Part shown: in pieces, positions 9,775 to 18,184 of the stretch
Position numbering within the stretch: the first letter of the stretch is position 1
Layout: each line of letters begins with the position of its first letter
NCBI RefSeq assembly: GCF_900116295.1
Contig: NZ_FPAF01000001.1
Coordinates: forward strand, 248,001-312,000
Source: Bacillus sp. 103mf
Lineage (GTDB): Bacteria > Bacillota > Bacilli > Bacillales > Bacillaceae_G
Direction of reading: 5' to 3'
Length of the DNA: 64,000 nucleotides
Notes under the pieces: generated by a model
What the model was told of the DNA's origin: nothing
Seen by the model: the letters and a program-made list of their open reading frames with translations, nothing else
Databases searched by the model: none
Program-made: the position numbers and the translations under genes

Positions 9775-9895
9775 TCGATCGCTGCTATGTAGAAAAAGTG
9801 ACCTGCACCTGCTTTCTCTCCGGTTCTCACTGCGCATGTGGCAGAAAAAGGCTCCGACCACTTCAATGCATGGCCAGATGCTCTTTCCCCCTAAA
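9775..9895 (-). ncRNA. EAR / epsC-motif antiterminator RNA
   Basis: On the minus strand, between epsB and epsC, lies a GC-rich, structured stretch inside an AT-rich gap. It contains GGGGGAAAGAGCATCTGGCC, GTGGTCGGAGCC, GCAGTGAGAACCGG and GCAGGTGCAGGTCAC. AGTGA can pair with TCACT, and GGCCATGCA with TGCAGGTC. The eps-associated RNA of Bacillales (EAR; the epsC RNA motif) is known to sit at this place in the operon and to allow RNA polymerase to read through distant terminators. Identification rests on position, GC contrast and remembered sequence blocks, not on a covariance-model search. Ends are approximate. Confidence 0.78.
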
Positions 9896-9956
9896 AAGAA
9901 TGGTTTTATGTCGTTTTTCAAATTTGGATTTATATAGCTATATTAAACAAAAATCA

Positions 9957-10619
9957 TTATACCTTATTGTTTAATATAGCTCCTACTAATTTTCCTTTTG
10001 TAAAACTTAATATTCTTTTAGCTTCGATCGCATCCTCATTCATAGTATGATTACAGTTTATTACTAATAATGCTCCATCACATCGATCAGCTAAAATGCT
10101 TGCATCTGCTACCTCTAAAATCGGCGGAGAGTCGATTAATATGATATCATACTGCTCCATTACTTTTTGAATTAAGGTCTCCATTACTACCGAACTAAGT
10201 AGCTCAGCGGGGTTAAACGGAACTGGACCACTTGTTAATACGTGCAGTCTTCCAATTCCTGTTTTCTTTACAGCCCCCTCCATTACTTTTTCGCCACTTA
10301 AAACATTTGTTAACCCAATTGTATTTTCAAGTTGGAATATTTCGTGAATGGCCGGCTTCCGTAGGTCAGCATCAATTAGTAATACTTTCTCACCTTGTTG
10401 AGCTATAGAAACAGCAAGATTCGCTGCAACTGTTGATTTTCCTTCCCCAAATCTCGGAGAAGTAATAACTATCGTCTTGTCTTTACTATTGACAGATGAA
10501 AACTGAAGATTGGTACGAATCGTACGATATTCTTCAGCAACTTTGGAATTTGGCACAGTATGAGTAACTAGGCTTTCATTCTTTCCTTTGTCTCTTTTTC
10601 TTCTGTTTTTGAAAACCAC
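9957..10619 (-). CDS. epsB: EpsB-type bacterial tyrosine kinase (CpsD/CapB family)
   Basis: 220 residues with a GTG start behind AAGGGGG. It shows Walker A (FGEGKSTVAANLA), Walker A' (LLIDADLRKPA) and Walker B (IILIDSPPILEVADAS) of BY-kinases. The partner is EpsA, encoded just upstream; their genes overlap by 52 bases. EpsA's C-terminal cytosolic tail normally activates the kinase, which tunes polymer length and export. The protein stops at AILNNKV, where many relatives continue with a Tyr-rich tail; no such cluster is visible here. The EAR-type RNA begins about 60 bases after the stop. Confidence 0.9.
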   Translation of the reverse strand: MVFKNRRKRDKGKNESLVTHTVPNSKVAEEYRTIRTNLQFSSVNSKDKTIVITSPRFGEGKSTVAANLAVSIAQQGEKVLLIDADLRKPAIHEIFQLENTIGLTNVLSGEKVMEGAVKKTGIGRLHVLTSGPVPFNPAELLSSVVMETLIQKVMEQYDIILIDSPPILEVADASILADRCDGALLVINCNHTMNEDAIEAKRILSFTKGKLVGAILNNKV

Positions 10620-11308
10620 TTGCCTATCCCCCTTAATGATATAGATTTCTTTTCACTGTATTTATCTACCATACTTCTCTCATCCATTTTAGAAATACTT
10701 CCTAAAGTAGGGATATCTAATAATTTTTCAATAGCTCGCTCTGATTTAATTGTATCATCCAAAGAATCTAGTAAAAATACGAAACCAACGCTTAACACCA
10801 AACCAACAATGAAAGCAGTCATTATCGTATTGATATGCTTTATGTTTATTGGTACAGCGTATTTCTGAGCTTTTGCTTCTGTTAAAATGTTAACACTATT
10901 AAAATTTAATACTCTTGCAACCTCTTTCTTATAAACAGCTGCTGTAACATTTGCAATTTTAGCCGCCATTACAGGATTTGGATCAACCACATTGATTTTC
11001 ACAATCTGTGAACCTTGGACAATTTCAGCGCTTATTTGTCCACTTAACGCACCTGCTGGTCTATTATTATTTAATTCTGCAGCGACTTTCTCCATCACAA
11101 CCGGTTCATTTATCATTACTTTAAGCGTGTTCATACTTTCACTATTTGCTTGAATAAGTATTCTCGCAGAAGATACGTATAATGGAGTTTTTAAGAAGAT
11201 ACTATAAATCGCTCCTACTAACGTAATCGTTAGTGTAACTGCGGCAATTATCCATAGTCGTCTTCTTATCACAGCAAATAAATTTTTAAGATTTATTTCC
11301 TTTTCCAT
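10568..11308 (-). CDS. epsA: EpsA: Wzz-type chain-length regulator / kinase activator
   Basis: 246 residues. A membrane helix lies near residues 15-40 (RLWIIAAVTLTITLVGAIYS) and a second near 165-190 (MTAFIVGLVLSVGFVFLLD). Between them is the extracytoplasmic Wzz domain with the DPNPVMAAKIAN motif of this family. The C-terminal cytosolic tail (DTIKSERAIEKLLDIPTLG) is the part that docks on the BY-kinase. As first gene of the operon it sets polymer length with EpsB at the membrane. Upstream is a roughly 600-base AT-rich promoter region. Confidence 0.9.
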   Translation of the reverse strand: MEKEINLKNLFAVIRRRLWIIAAVTLTITLVGAIYSIFLKTPLYVSSARILIQANSESMNTLKVMINEPVVMEKVAAELNNNRPAGALSGQISAEIVQGSQIVKINVVDPNPVMAAKIANVTAAVYKKEVARVLNFNSVNILTEAKAQKYAVPINIKHINTIMTAFIVGLVLSVGFVFLLDSLDDTIKSERAIEKLLDIPTLGSISKMDERSMVDKYSEKKSISLRGIGKWFSKTEEKETKERMKA

Positions 11309-11909
11309 AGTTTCCCCCTACATTTTTATAAATGAATCGGGCTTTTTAAACCTACCTCACTCATAAAACATTTTTATGTACAATTTATTTATGCATAAAG
11401 CCATTACTTAATAAAACACAAGTGTTCTATTTAAAATAAATTTTAGTTCTTTATACAGAACAAGTCAACATAAATATTCTATAAATACTTTTCTCTCTTA
11501 TACAGATTCTTTTTCTATAAATTTGGGTATCCTGACTTGTTACACAGTTTTTTCTCAACAATTTCATATCACACTGAACCTGATGGATGAGGAACAAAAC
11601 ACCCTCTACTAATGAAATATTTATATTTTTATAAATTAAAATTATAAGATGTAAGATTTACCTGAGGCTTTAAAAGATGTGAAGAATAGCTGATTTTCTT
11701 CATATTAATAGTGAAAAGTATCTATACTAAATCTTCCGTATATTTTTTCTCAATTTACTATATATTCCATACATGATAAATTTGATTTGTAAAAGGTTTC
11801 TTTTTCATTACTTCCCTTTTCAAACCTCGAAAGCAATAAGATGGATGACGACACTCATAGGAGTGTCTTTTTTTATCACCAAAATTATCACCTCCATTAT
11901 TGAATACTA
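11309..11909. other. Promoter region of the eps operon, no gene seen
   Basis: AT-rich, with several TTCT-type words and a small hairpin (ACACTC with GAGTGT near 11850, then a T-run on the plus strand) that may be a terminator. The only frame over 60 codons (minus, 11758-11946) lacks a ribosome site and runs into a bcr1 repeat, so I do not call it. The eps promoter should lie here, but I could not fix a -35/-10 pair with confidence. Confidence 0.4.
11424..11461 (-). promoter_or_regulatory. Possible SinR-type operator upstream of epsA
   Basis: GTTCTTTATACAGAAC (11446-11461) is an inverted pair of GTTCT half-sites, one matching GTTCTYT, the known SinR recognition word. A third word, GTTCTAT, begins at 11424. 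SinR represses eps in B. subtilis. Whether it does so for this locus is inference from these words and the place about 115-150 bases upstream of epsA. Confidence 0.35.
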
Positions 11910-12066
11910 ATAAAGTGAAACTTCCATCAGTGGAGAGTTTTTTCATCTCCCACTGATGGAAAGCCCGCCCAATCGGGCTTTTACGGGCAGTTATCCACCA
12001 TCTATCTTCCTCGTTTCTCTCCGAATCTTGAAGTGGGGGTCTTACTGCCCGTTAATGCGGGATAAA
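11910..12066 (-). repeat. bcr1-type repeat, copy 1, with ATAAA flanks
   Basis: A 147-base element (11915-12061) flanked on both sides by ATAAA (TTTAT on the other strand). That pentamer is the target duplication known for the B. cereus group mobile repeat bcr1. It contains the paired blocks CCGCCCAATCGGGC, TTACGGGCAG and TACTGCCCGTTAATGCGGG, and a hairpin made by CTTCCATCAG with CTGATGGAAG. A near-identical copy lies at 20133-20289. Confidence 0.88.
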
Positions 12067-12093
12067 AAACAATAGATTAAAAGTACTCTAAGA

Positions 12094-12126
12094 AACAGCA
12101 GTTAGCATTTGCTAGCTGCTGTTTTT
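12094..12126 (+). terminator. GCAGTTAGC-type hairpin, family member 1
   Basis: AACAGCAGTTAGC, loop ATTT, GCTAGCTGCTG, then TTTTT. It is one of at least six related hairpins in this window (see also 15411, 19512, 24647, 24758 and 27909). It may end transcription on either strand. Confidence 0.6.
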
Positions 12127-12262
12127 AATCAACCTTCCAAATAATAAAAGACCATACAACTGGCGGACCACCTTCTTCAACATATGGTGATTCTTCTGCG
12201 AAATAAAATTGCGCTACCATTGGAAGCTCTTCTCTTTTACAAATTTCTAAAATCTGCTGCAT
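12125..12262 (-). pseudogene. C-terminal fragment of an unknown protein
   Basis: A 45-codon frame (MQQILEICKREELPMVAQF, then FAEESPYVEEGGPPVVWS and a Trp-Lys-Val-Asp end) reads like the end of a globular cytosolic protein. Nothing upstream continues it: the frame meets a stop within 15 codons of the ATG and no good ribosome site is seen. I take it as a leftover cut by recombination. It could instead be a short intact gene. I do not recognise the family. Confidence 0.4.
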
Positions 12263-12323
12263 GAACAGTGGAATTTCCAAAATTTTGATATAATAGATTT
12301 ATTATATCGCGGGAGGGGATTTT

Positions 12324-12539
12324 ATGAACTATGATACAGTCGCTTCGCTGTAACGTATGCAACAACTACAGCAAGCAGCAGCTACTGTAAGTAATAGATT
12401 AGTCTTAAATAGAGTAATTACAATTTTAGTTGCCCTATTCATTCTAACTGTAGTTTTTTCATCCATTCTAACACTCGGATTATTTCTTGTATTATGTGCA
12501 ATTTATTTTTTAATAAAAGAATTTGCATCCAAAACATAA
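12324..12539 (+). pseudogene. Small membrane protein broken by an early stop codon
   Basis: GGGAGGGG eight bases before an ATG at 12324 starts MNYDTVASL, then a TAA stop at 12351. The same frame continues from 12354 as RMQQLQQAAATVSNRL, with two hydrophobic segments (ITILVALFILTVVFSSILTL) and a Lys tail. A CAA-to-TAA change would explain the break, since Gln fits the surrounding Gln-rich helix. Internal restart at 12357 is possible but has no ribosome site. Unknown function. Confidence 0.5.
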
Positions 12540-12647
12540 ATAGCGGGATAAAAAGGAATTTGATGAAAGAAAAAAAAGTTCGGAGCATACTGTGATATTT
12601 CTCCAGAAAAATAGTTACTTTTAAATAATTAAAGGAGGGCTTTATAT

Positions 12648-13121
12648 ATGAGTTCGAGTAATTTTTCTCCGGCAATAACATCTATTCATTTACACACAAA
12701 AAAAGATTTCTCAGAATTAATATTATATAAAGGAAAAGATAATGCTCTTAGTGTTTCATGTACAATTGGAGGGCTTACTCAAAGAACACTCCCTTATATT
12801 CATGAAACTCCTGATTATGTAGCAATATGGTTCACCTTATATCATCAATTTGGAGGAAAAGAAACAACTATTGTTAAAAGATATATCGTTGAATATGATC
12901 CAGAACAAGGCTACACTAGCAAAGATATTGATCATATTGAATTCCAAATCCCTATAGATGATGATTTTTCTAACATAGATTTCGTTAATAACTATTACTA
13001 TTTACACATTAGTTGTACTGGTAAACACCACGATGAAATGGGTATATCCGCATCTATTGATAACAACGAGATATTTAAAACAAAAATTCCATTTATTGTT
13101 TCAACTAACGAGATTGTATAA
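12648..13121 (+). CDS. Hypothetical 157-residue protein
   Basis: AAAGGAGGGC lies nine bases before the ATG. The protein is soluble, rich in beta-type residues, and has no signal peptide: SIHLHTKKDFSELILYKGKD, then TPDYVAIWFTLYHQFGGKET. I do not recognise a family. It is followed two bases later by a truncated colicin-type immunity gene, so it may belong to a toxin-immunity cargo. That is only inference from position. Confidence 0.6.
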   Translation: MSSSNFSPAITSIHLHTKKDFSELILYKGKDNALSVSCTIGGLTQRTLPYIHETPDYVAIWFTLYHQFGGKETTIVKRYIVEYDPEQGYTSKDIDHIEFQIPIDDDFSNIDFVNNYYYLHISCTGKHHDEMGISASIDNNEIFKTKIPFIVSTNEIV

Positions 13122-13123
13122 TT

Positions 13124-13321
13124 ATGACAATTGAAAGAGAACTTGGTGAATATAGAAATAAACAAATTCACCCTGCTGTTTCAGACCTAATTTTCTGGGA
13201 TTTTAGAGATTTGACGCCCAAAGAAGTAGTAGAGATTGTTCGGAACTACAAGAAAGAAAAAAGTAAAATATGTAAAGAGAAAGCCGCTCCCGAAAAAGGA
13301 GCGGCTTTCTTCATTATCTAA
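13124..13321 (+). pseudogene. Colicin/pyocin-type immunity protein, damaged copy
   Basis: The core HPAVSDLIFWDFRDLTPKEV matches HPAPSDIIFWDFRDLMPEEI of the better copy at 34838. It also fits the HPxxxDLIxxP..RDDSPEGIV pattern of the E-colicin immunity (Im7/Im9) family. The N-terminal helix pair is missing (65 residues, helix 1 replaced by a short segment). The natural stop after NYKKEK appears lost by a one-base slip in a poly-A run, so the frame reads through the terminator hairpin as KAAPEKGAAFF. It probably gives no working immunity. Confidence 0.6.
13279..13309 (+). terminator. Rho-independent terminator
   Basis: Perfect 12-base-pair stem GAAAGCCGCTCC / GGAGCGGCTTTC with loop CGAAAAA. 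It lies inside the read-through end of the damaged immunity frame, which supports the idea that the true stop codon was upstream. Confidence 0.7.
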
Positions 13322-14372
13322 TCCAGTTTACATAAGATTCATCAAAATACATCCAACCACCAGTTTTCAATCCGCCGCCATTTATGAAAATCCAATTTTC
13401 GTAGCGATAGTGTACATCATATGCTCCAGCATTATTAATCTGCTCAACAACAGCATCACCTGTACTTGCACCTTTTCTAAGATTGATATCAGTACCATTT
13501 ACCCAAACGACACCTTTATTTTTTCCGTCTTTATTGATTTTACAAACATCAGCACGTAACCAGTTCTTCTCCGCAATTTTGTACCAGAAATAAGAGCCAT
13601 CGTAATGCCAATCAAGGTAAACGTGACCGCTTCCCTTTTTTACTTGACGCATAGCTTTTGCATCAGTAGATGGATTTTCTCGTACATTTGCAATATCTGC
13701 TGTTACAGTGATACCGCCCAAATTATTTGTTTTCCAATCTGGAGGTAAAACAACATTTTCATTATCTCCTGCAATGTTGTTACTTCCCTTACCAATAAAC
13801 CATTCTAAGGTTTTATCACTATTTAAACGGTTTACATCACAATTCCCAATTCCTTCAACGTAACCACCTGTTGCATTATCAGCATATTGCCACAAATCAC
13901 ATGCATATACCGGTTTTGCTCCATAGCGAGGAATCCAAAGGAAATCAGCTTTTACATTTTGTAATCCATAAGAGCTGTACATATGATGAGATACGTAGAA
14001 ACCTACTTTCCATCCTGCAGATTTACAAGTATCGATGAACACTTGTGACGCTTTTGCTAGATTAGTAGAACCGCAACTAGCTAAAGTGTCATCTTCAACA
14101 TCTAGCACTAGAAATTTAGCGTTAGGGCTAACACGAGTCATAAAGTCCTTTGCCTCTACAATTGCATCTTCCACAGATACATAGCAACCATATGCATAAG
14201 CAGCATGAGGAATTCCGCGCGCTTCTAGATTCGCTACATGCTGTTTATATAGATTATCTACTTTATTTGAACCATATTGCACACGACAAATTGCTAAATC
14301 AAGATTCGGAGCAGCTACGTTCCAATTAATTTTGTCATTGTATTTTGATATGTCTACGATGTTTTTATTCAT
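13314..14372 (-). CDS. Phage endolysin: GH25 muramidase with SH3-type wall-binding domains
   Basis: 352 residues, with AAGGAGATAACG before the ATG. The GH25 (Cpl-1 lysozyme) barrel spans about residues 1-195: VDISKYNDKINW, CRVQYGSNKV, then FLVLDVEDDTLASCG with the catalytic acidic residues, and DLWQYADNA near its end. Residues 220-352 form two bacterial SH3-like repeats (NVRENPSTDAKAMRQV and INLRKGASTGDAVVEQ), which hold the enzyme on the cell wall. It cuts peptidoglycan glycan strands at phage lysis. Closest relatives in the window are at 42787 and 47734. It appears intact although it lies in the most decayed unit. Confidence 0.92.
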   Translation of the reverse strand: MNKNIVDISKYNDKINWNVAAPNLDLAICRVQYGSNKVDNLYKQHVANLEARGIPHAAYAYGCYVSVEDAIVEAKDFMTRVSPNAKFLVLDVEDDTLASCGSTNLAKASQVFIDTCKSAGWKVGFYVSHHMYSSYGLQNVKADFLWIPRYGAKPVYACDLWQYADNATGGYVEGIGNCDVNRLNSDKTLEWFIGKGSNNIAGDNENVVLPPDWKTNNLGGITVTADIANVRENPSTDAKAMRQVKKGSGHVYLDWHYDGSYFWYKIAEKNWLRADVCKINKDGKNKGVVWVNGTDINLRKGASTGDAVVEQINNAGAYDVHYRYENWIFINGGGLKTGGWMYFDESYVNWIR

Positions 14373-14444
14373 TATTCGTTATCTCCTTATATTTCGATAA
14401 TAATAAAAATAAAAAAGCAATGCCTTTGGACAGTGCTCTTTGCC

Positions 14445-14606
14445 TCATACAGCGTTTTTATTCTTCTTTAGCACCTTTTCAACAAATCGTTTTCCCGCAG
14501 CAGGATTAGAAATAACACCTGTAGCGACTAAAATTACTAGTTTGATATCTACATATCCTTGATATTGCCCAGTATTGAAATGTGGAATGGTATCCATCAG
14601 TGCCAT
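14445..14606 (-). CDS. Small phage protein of the lysis region
   Basis: 53 codons: MALMDTIPHFNTGQYQGYVD, a hydrophobic VKLVILVATG-like stretch (actual KLVILVATGVIS), then KRFVEKVLKKNKNAV. It sits 72 bases upstream of the endolysin on the same strand. No clear ribosome site is visible. A related but degraded stretch follows at about 14640-14720. It could be a small holin-associated peptide. Function not known. Confidence 0.5.
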   Translation of the reverse strand: MALMDTIPHFNTGQYQGYVDIKLVILVATGVISNPAAGKRFVEKVLKKNKNAV

Positions 14607-14731
14607 TATAATTTAGTGAAAATAAAAAAGCAATGCTTTTTTACAGTGTTCTTTTCCTCATACAGCGCTCTCATTCTTCTTTAGTATCTATAAACCATTT
14701 TTCTGCAGCGACTACAATAATTACTATTGAT

Positions 14732-14880
14732 TTATTTATCTTCCTCTTCATCGCCTCAACCTATTTTAAATGTAATGAATATTGAAATACTCCCTATAAC
14801 AATTGAAGATATACTACCCGCCATTTTAGCGTCTATACCATAACACCGAGCTATTAAAAACATTATTATTATAAATAAAA
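14732..14880 (-). pseudogene. Remnant of small two-segment membrane protein
   Basis: The sequence matches the better copy at 21831-22028 over its last two thirds. It ends in GDEEEDK, but the codon for the conserved Trp (KIGW) is TGA here, so it is interrupted. The 5' part is missing. It supports the view that this unit and the next descend from similar phages. Confidence 0.5.
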
Positions 14881-14920
14881 AAGAGAGACACTTGTCCCTC
14901 TTTTAAATACAATCAATATC

Positions 14921-15154
14921 TCATAATCCGCCTTTCATTAACAGTCCTAATACCCCCATGACAATAGCACTGATTATGATTCTTAAAATCCAAGTTGTAT
15001 TTACGCTAATTTTCTCTAATTGTTTATTGATTGTAGTAATATCTTTTTCACTAATAGTTACACGAGTTTCTAGATTACGAATATCTCTCATGATTTCTTT
15101 TTGTTCTATTCTTATATTTTCTAATTTTTCATTTAAATCTTCTATGTCTTCCAT
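14921..15154 (-). CDS. xhlA: XhlA-type hemolysin/holin-associated protein
   Basis: 77 residues from the ATG at 15154 (AAAGGATG upstream; an earlier ATG at 15178 adds eight residues without a better site). An N-terminal coiled coil (IEDLNEKLENIRIEQKEIMR) is followed by ISVNTTWILRIIISAIVMGV, one membrane segment, and a short Lys-Gly-Gly tail. This is the XhlA arrangement: XhlA works with a holin and endolysin at phage lysis. Its neighbours here are lysis genes on the same strand. Confidence 0.8.
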   Translation of the reverse strand: MEDIEDLNEKLENIRIEQKEIMRDIRNLETRVTISEKDITTINKQLEKISVNTTWILRIIISAIVMGVLGLLMKGGL

Positions 15155-15178
15155 GTATTCACATCCTTTAAAATTCAA

Positions 15179-15706
15179 AATATTGCTTTTTCTATATATT
15201 ATGAGGCGCTTTTTTCATTGTGAATACATTCTAATTATTTCCACACCATTTAAAAACATGTTTCAGATCATCACAGTTTTATCTTGCCATGCTACAATTA
15301 TGTTATTTTTTATTTAATTCATCTTATAACTTATACATATACTAACTCTGTTTTCTTTGAATAAATCTCAATATTTCGTTCATACTGCAGACAGCCTATT
15401 TACCCATTGAGAGCAGTTGGCTTTTGCTAGCTACTATTGTGTGTAAAATAACGTTTTTGTACATTTCACTTAATTTAACTATCATTCGAAAAATAGGAAA
15501 TATTTATTCAATGTTTTTTCTGAATACTCATGATATTATTTAGTTGCTGACACCATCCCGAGAAGTCAGCAACTGCATCCATGAACTCTACTCTCATTAT
15601 ATAGAGAGTAGATTTTTTTATTTATAGGGTCACTGGTCACTCCTTATCTTTCCTTATCGATACTCTATTCCACAGCAAACTAAAATAATAAAAGGGCCCT
15701 TCGATT
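15179..15706. other. Intergenic stretch with hairpins, no gene seen
   Basis: Contains a GCAGTTGGC-type hairpin at 15411-15436 (family member 2), a GTTGCTGAC/GTCAGCAAC inverted repeat near 15543-15573, and the terminator at 15588. Frames here lack ribosome sites. Confidence 0.5.
15588..15620 (+). terminator. Rho-independent terminator
   Basis: CTACTCTC (15588) pairs with GAGAGTAG (15604), followed by ATTTTTTTA on the plus strand. Confidence 0.65.
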
Positions 15707-15949
15707 TCATACTGGCTTTCCACACTTTTTACAATAAGTAATTCTAATTCTCGTCTTATTTTCTATGTCATTATCATTCTTTATCTCTTTCAACTGTTCC
15801 ATTTCTTTCTTAATTGAAGAATCAATATCATAATCCAATTCCTTAACTTCCTTCGCTTTAAGAAACTGAATCATAATGATTAAACAAATTATTGTACCTA
15901 CACTATATCCGATAAAGAAACTTAACCACATCATGATATCATTCCTCAT
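15707..15949 (-). CDS. Small phage membrane protein (DUF3789-like) with C-terminal Cys pair
   Basis: From ATG 15949 the protein has about 80 residues: one N-terminal membrane segment (MMWLSFFIGYSVGTIICLII), a charged middle (KEVKELDYDIDSSIKKEMEQ) and the end YCKKCGKPV, half of a zinc-ribbon-like motif. Start choice is uncertain; the paired ATG codons at 15931-15936 have ATGAGG nine bases upstream. It looks like small phage membrane proteins of the DUF3789 type. Function unknown. Confidence 0.5.
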   Translation of the reverse strand: MRNDIMMWLSFFIGYSVGTIICLIIMIQFLKAKEVKELDYDIDSSIKKEMEQLKEIKNDNDIENKTRIRITYCKKCGKPV

Positions 15950-16124
15950 TTCCCATATTTTTCGTCCCTTAATTAGTTTATTCGACAAAAATCTACTAAA
16001 TCCTACAAATAAAAAGAGCACCTGTTTCCGCAAGCGCTCTTCTTTGGGATTTGGATTACGATATTCCTTTTAACGAAAGTTAAGAGGTACAAGCAGTATA
16101 TGCTCGTTCTTGTAAAAATGTGAA

Positions 16125-16240
16125 AAAGAGCACCCGATCTAGTGGATGCTCTCAATGTGACAAGGAGTGTGAGTATTGAATAGAACAAGCGATTAGCTTG
16201 TCCTATACTCTAATATATGCTCGTCCTTCTCAAAATGTGA
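16125..16240. repeat. 115-base structured repeat, copy 1
   Basis: A GAGCAxCC..GTGGATGCTC hairpin, then a second hairpin built from AATAGAACAAGC and GCTTGTCCTAT, then the conserved tail TATATGCTCGTCCTTCTCA. Other copies are at 18466, 22182 and 26376. A degraded relative lies just before this one (about 16014-16123). It may be a MITE-like element or a structured RNA. Bases 16241-16413 hold nothing further I can name. Confidence 0.75.
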
Positions 16241-16413
16241 CAAAAGCATCCGAATAGATACTTAACTGCCTGATTTGATTGTATATAGTTCCATATCGTA
16301 CTCTTCTTTCAATTTTTGATAAAAGATGTGGATACTCCTCTCAGGGCTCGCCCTATGAAAAACTTAATACCAAGCTCATTTTGAAAAATCTACGAAATTT
16401 TATTACTTAAATC

Positions 16414-17583
16414 TTAGAAAACATCAACTTGTATGACAGTATCTGTTATATTACTTCCTGTAGAAGCTGTTAATTTTAACGAAATACTATCTCCTGCTTG
16501 AAATGTTACAGAAACATTATTATTTATATTAGACGTCTGAGCACCAGTTAATGAAACTGTAAGAGGTGTATCTACCCCATTTTTTCGAATAGCCCAAGTA
16601 TCTGTGCTTGTCCCTCCAGAAGCAACTCGAGCTCCTATTGCTAATGATTTGATAACAGCTTTTTGACTCAATCTTACAAAGACCTCTGTAGCTGAAACAG
16701 ATGCTGTACCTGGCCTGTAAAAACGAGTTCCACCAGTTGGTAAACCAGCAGGATCTGCCCAAAGAATAGTAGTAGGCTGTAAAACTATAGAAAAACTTAA
16801 ATTGTTAGCATTGGAATTTATAAGATTCGTTGAACTTAAAATCATCGTTCCAGCTGTTTGAGATACATCCGCTGTAGTCCCTTGAACCTATACTAAACGC
16901 AAACTTAATTCTGCCCCCGCCCGATTCACTTCTGCCCCAATACAAGATCCTGCTCCCCCTAAACTAATAGTGGTCAAATTAACATCCCGACAATGAAAAT
17001 TATGTGGATTCGTATCAACTAATATTGCTCTTTTATTCCCTAAACCAACTGATCTTGTTGTGATAGTCGTTGCTCTTACAGCACTTATGCTATCATCTGG
17101 AGTGCCTGTCCCAAAAGAATGAATCGCATAAACATTGGAAGTTCCACTTGTTGAGGCTGTCGAATTATCTACAGTGATTACTGTCGTTCTTAATCTAGCG
17201 TTTTGTGATGTTGTTCCAGGAAAAGCAACTCCTGTTAAATTCACATGGTTAGACGAAGTTAATAGTACGGTAACATCCTCTACCCTTGTATTTTCACCCA
17301 TTGTGAGTACAGTGGTATTCGATATTACATTCTGCTGACAAATTATTACCGTTAATAAACTAATCCCTCGTAATGAATTTCCATTGGGAATAACTACTGT
17401 TTCATCATAAACTCCAGGAAATACAAGAATTGTAATTCCTGGAGCCCCTATTGCGTTAATTGCTGTTATAGCACCATTAATTGTTTTAAAAGGATTTCCT
17501 CCAATGAAAGCTGTTGAATCATTTCCTGATTTCATTACTACAGCCGTATTGGTCCTAGATATCCATAATTCCTGTACACTCAT
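16414..17583 (-). pseudogene. Beta-helix / surface-type protein interrupted by one TAG
   Basis: Two frames (231 and 143 codons) are one gene. After LSLRLV a TAG at 16885-16887 is followed in the same frame by VQGTTADVSQTAGTM and then the second frame. The N-terminal part begins MSVQELWISRTNTAVVMKSG and has FVFPGVYDE-like (ILVFPGVYDETVVI) and repeated Thr-rich strands, as in right-handed beta-helix proteins. The C-terminal part (AIRKNGVDTPLTVSLTGAQ) resembles jelly-roll tips of B. cereus spore or phage surface proteins. A CAG-to-TAG change explains the stop. Without suppression the product is the beta-helix part only. The exact family is unknown to me. Confidence 0.65.
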
Positions 17584-18060
17584 CTAGTTTTATTTCTCCT
17601 TCCATTTTTATTTCATTTTCATATAGTTGTATTATATGAACGGATAAACAAAATGGATTCAATGGAAATCTTTCATTATAATTTTTTACATTATGTCTAT
17701 ATACTTATAAATCTTATATAGTCAAAATACCCTCCACATTCTAAAACCTTCATTTCCAGCCGTCACTTTTTAATAAAGTTCAACTTGTATAAAATCTAAA
17801 ATCCCCTTATTTACCTGCATTTGGACACATTTACCAATATTATTTTTCGAAAATTCATGTTAAATTTACTTAGTCAAGTACGCCATTACTTGACATATTA
17901 CCCTTAGAAGTCCCGTATACCACGGGGCTTCTTTTTTTAGCATTCCTGACTTAATCAACAAAAATTATGTTTCCCTTAAACTGTAAATGGTTTAGATTTT
18001 GATAGATTGATACTTTACGGAGTCGATCCTTCTTTAGTATGGTTCATTAAATAAAACAAA
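17584..18060. other. Intergenic stretch with one terminator
   Basis: AT-rich, no supported frame. AGAAGTCCC (17906) pairs with GGGGCTTCT (17924), followed by a T-run to 17938 on the plus strand, so it reads as an intrinsic terminator. Confidence 0.55.
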
Positions 18061-18096
18061 ATGATGAAAGAGGAACTTATTGAACTTGTAACTTAA
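18061..18096 (+). pseudogene. First 11 codons of a colicin-type immunity gene
   Basis: MMKEELIELVT and a stop. The DNA is almost identical to the beginning of the immunity gene at 34838 (GAGGAACTTATTGAACTTGT in both), then diverges. This is a third trace of the same immunity family in the window. Confidence 0.6.
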
Positions 18097-18184
18097 TACC
18101 GTTTTGCTACAAATGTACAAGCATATTCTATTAATTATTCATAAAATATATCAATCTCTGATCTACAAGGAGGTGTATTCCTTT

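Noticed and set aside
11758-11946. 62-codon minus-strand frame
   Set aside because: It enters a bcr1 repeat and has no ribosome site.
16414-16845. A separate 143-codon gene
   Set aside because: It is in frame with the gene at 16888 through a single TAG and has no ribosome site of its own.
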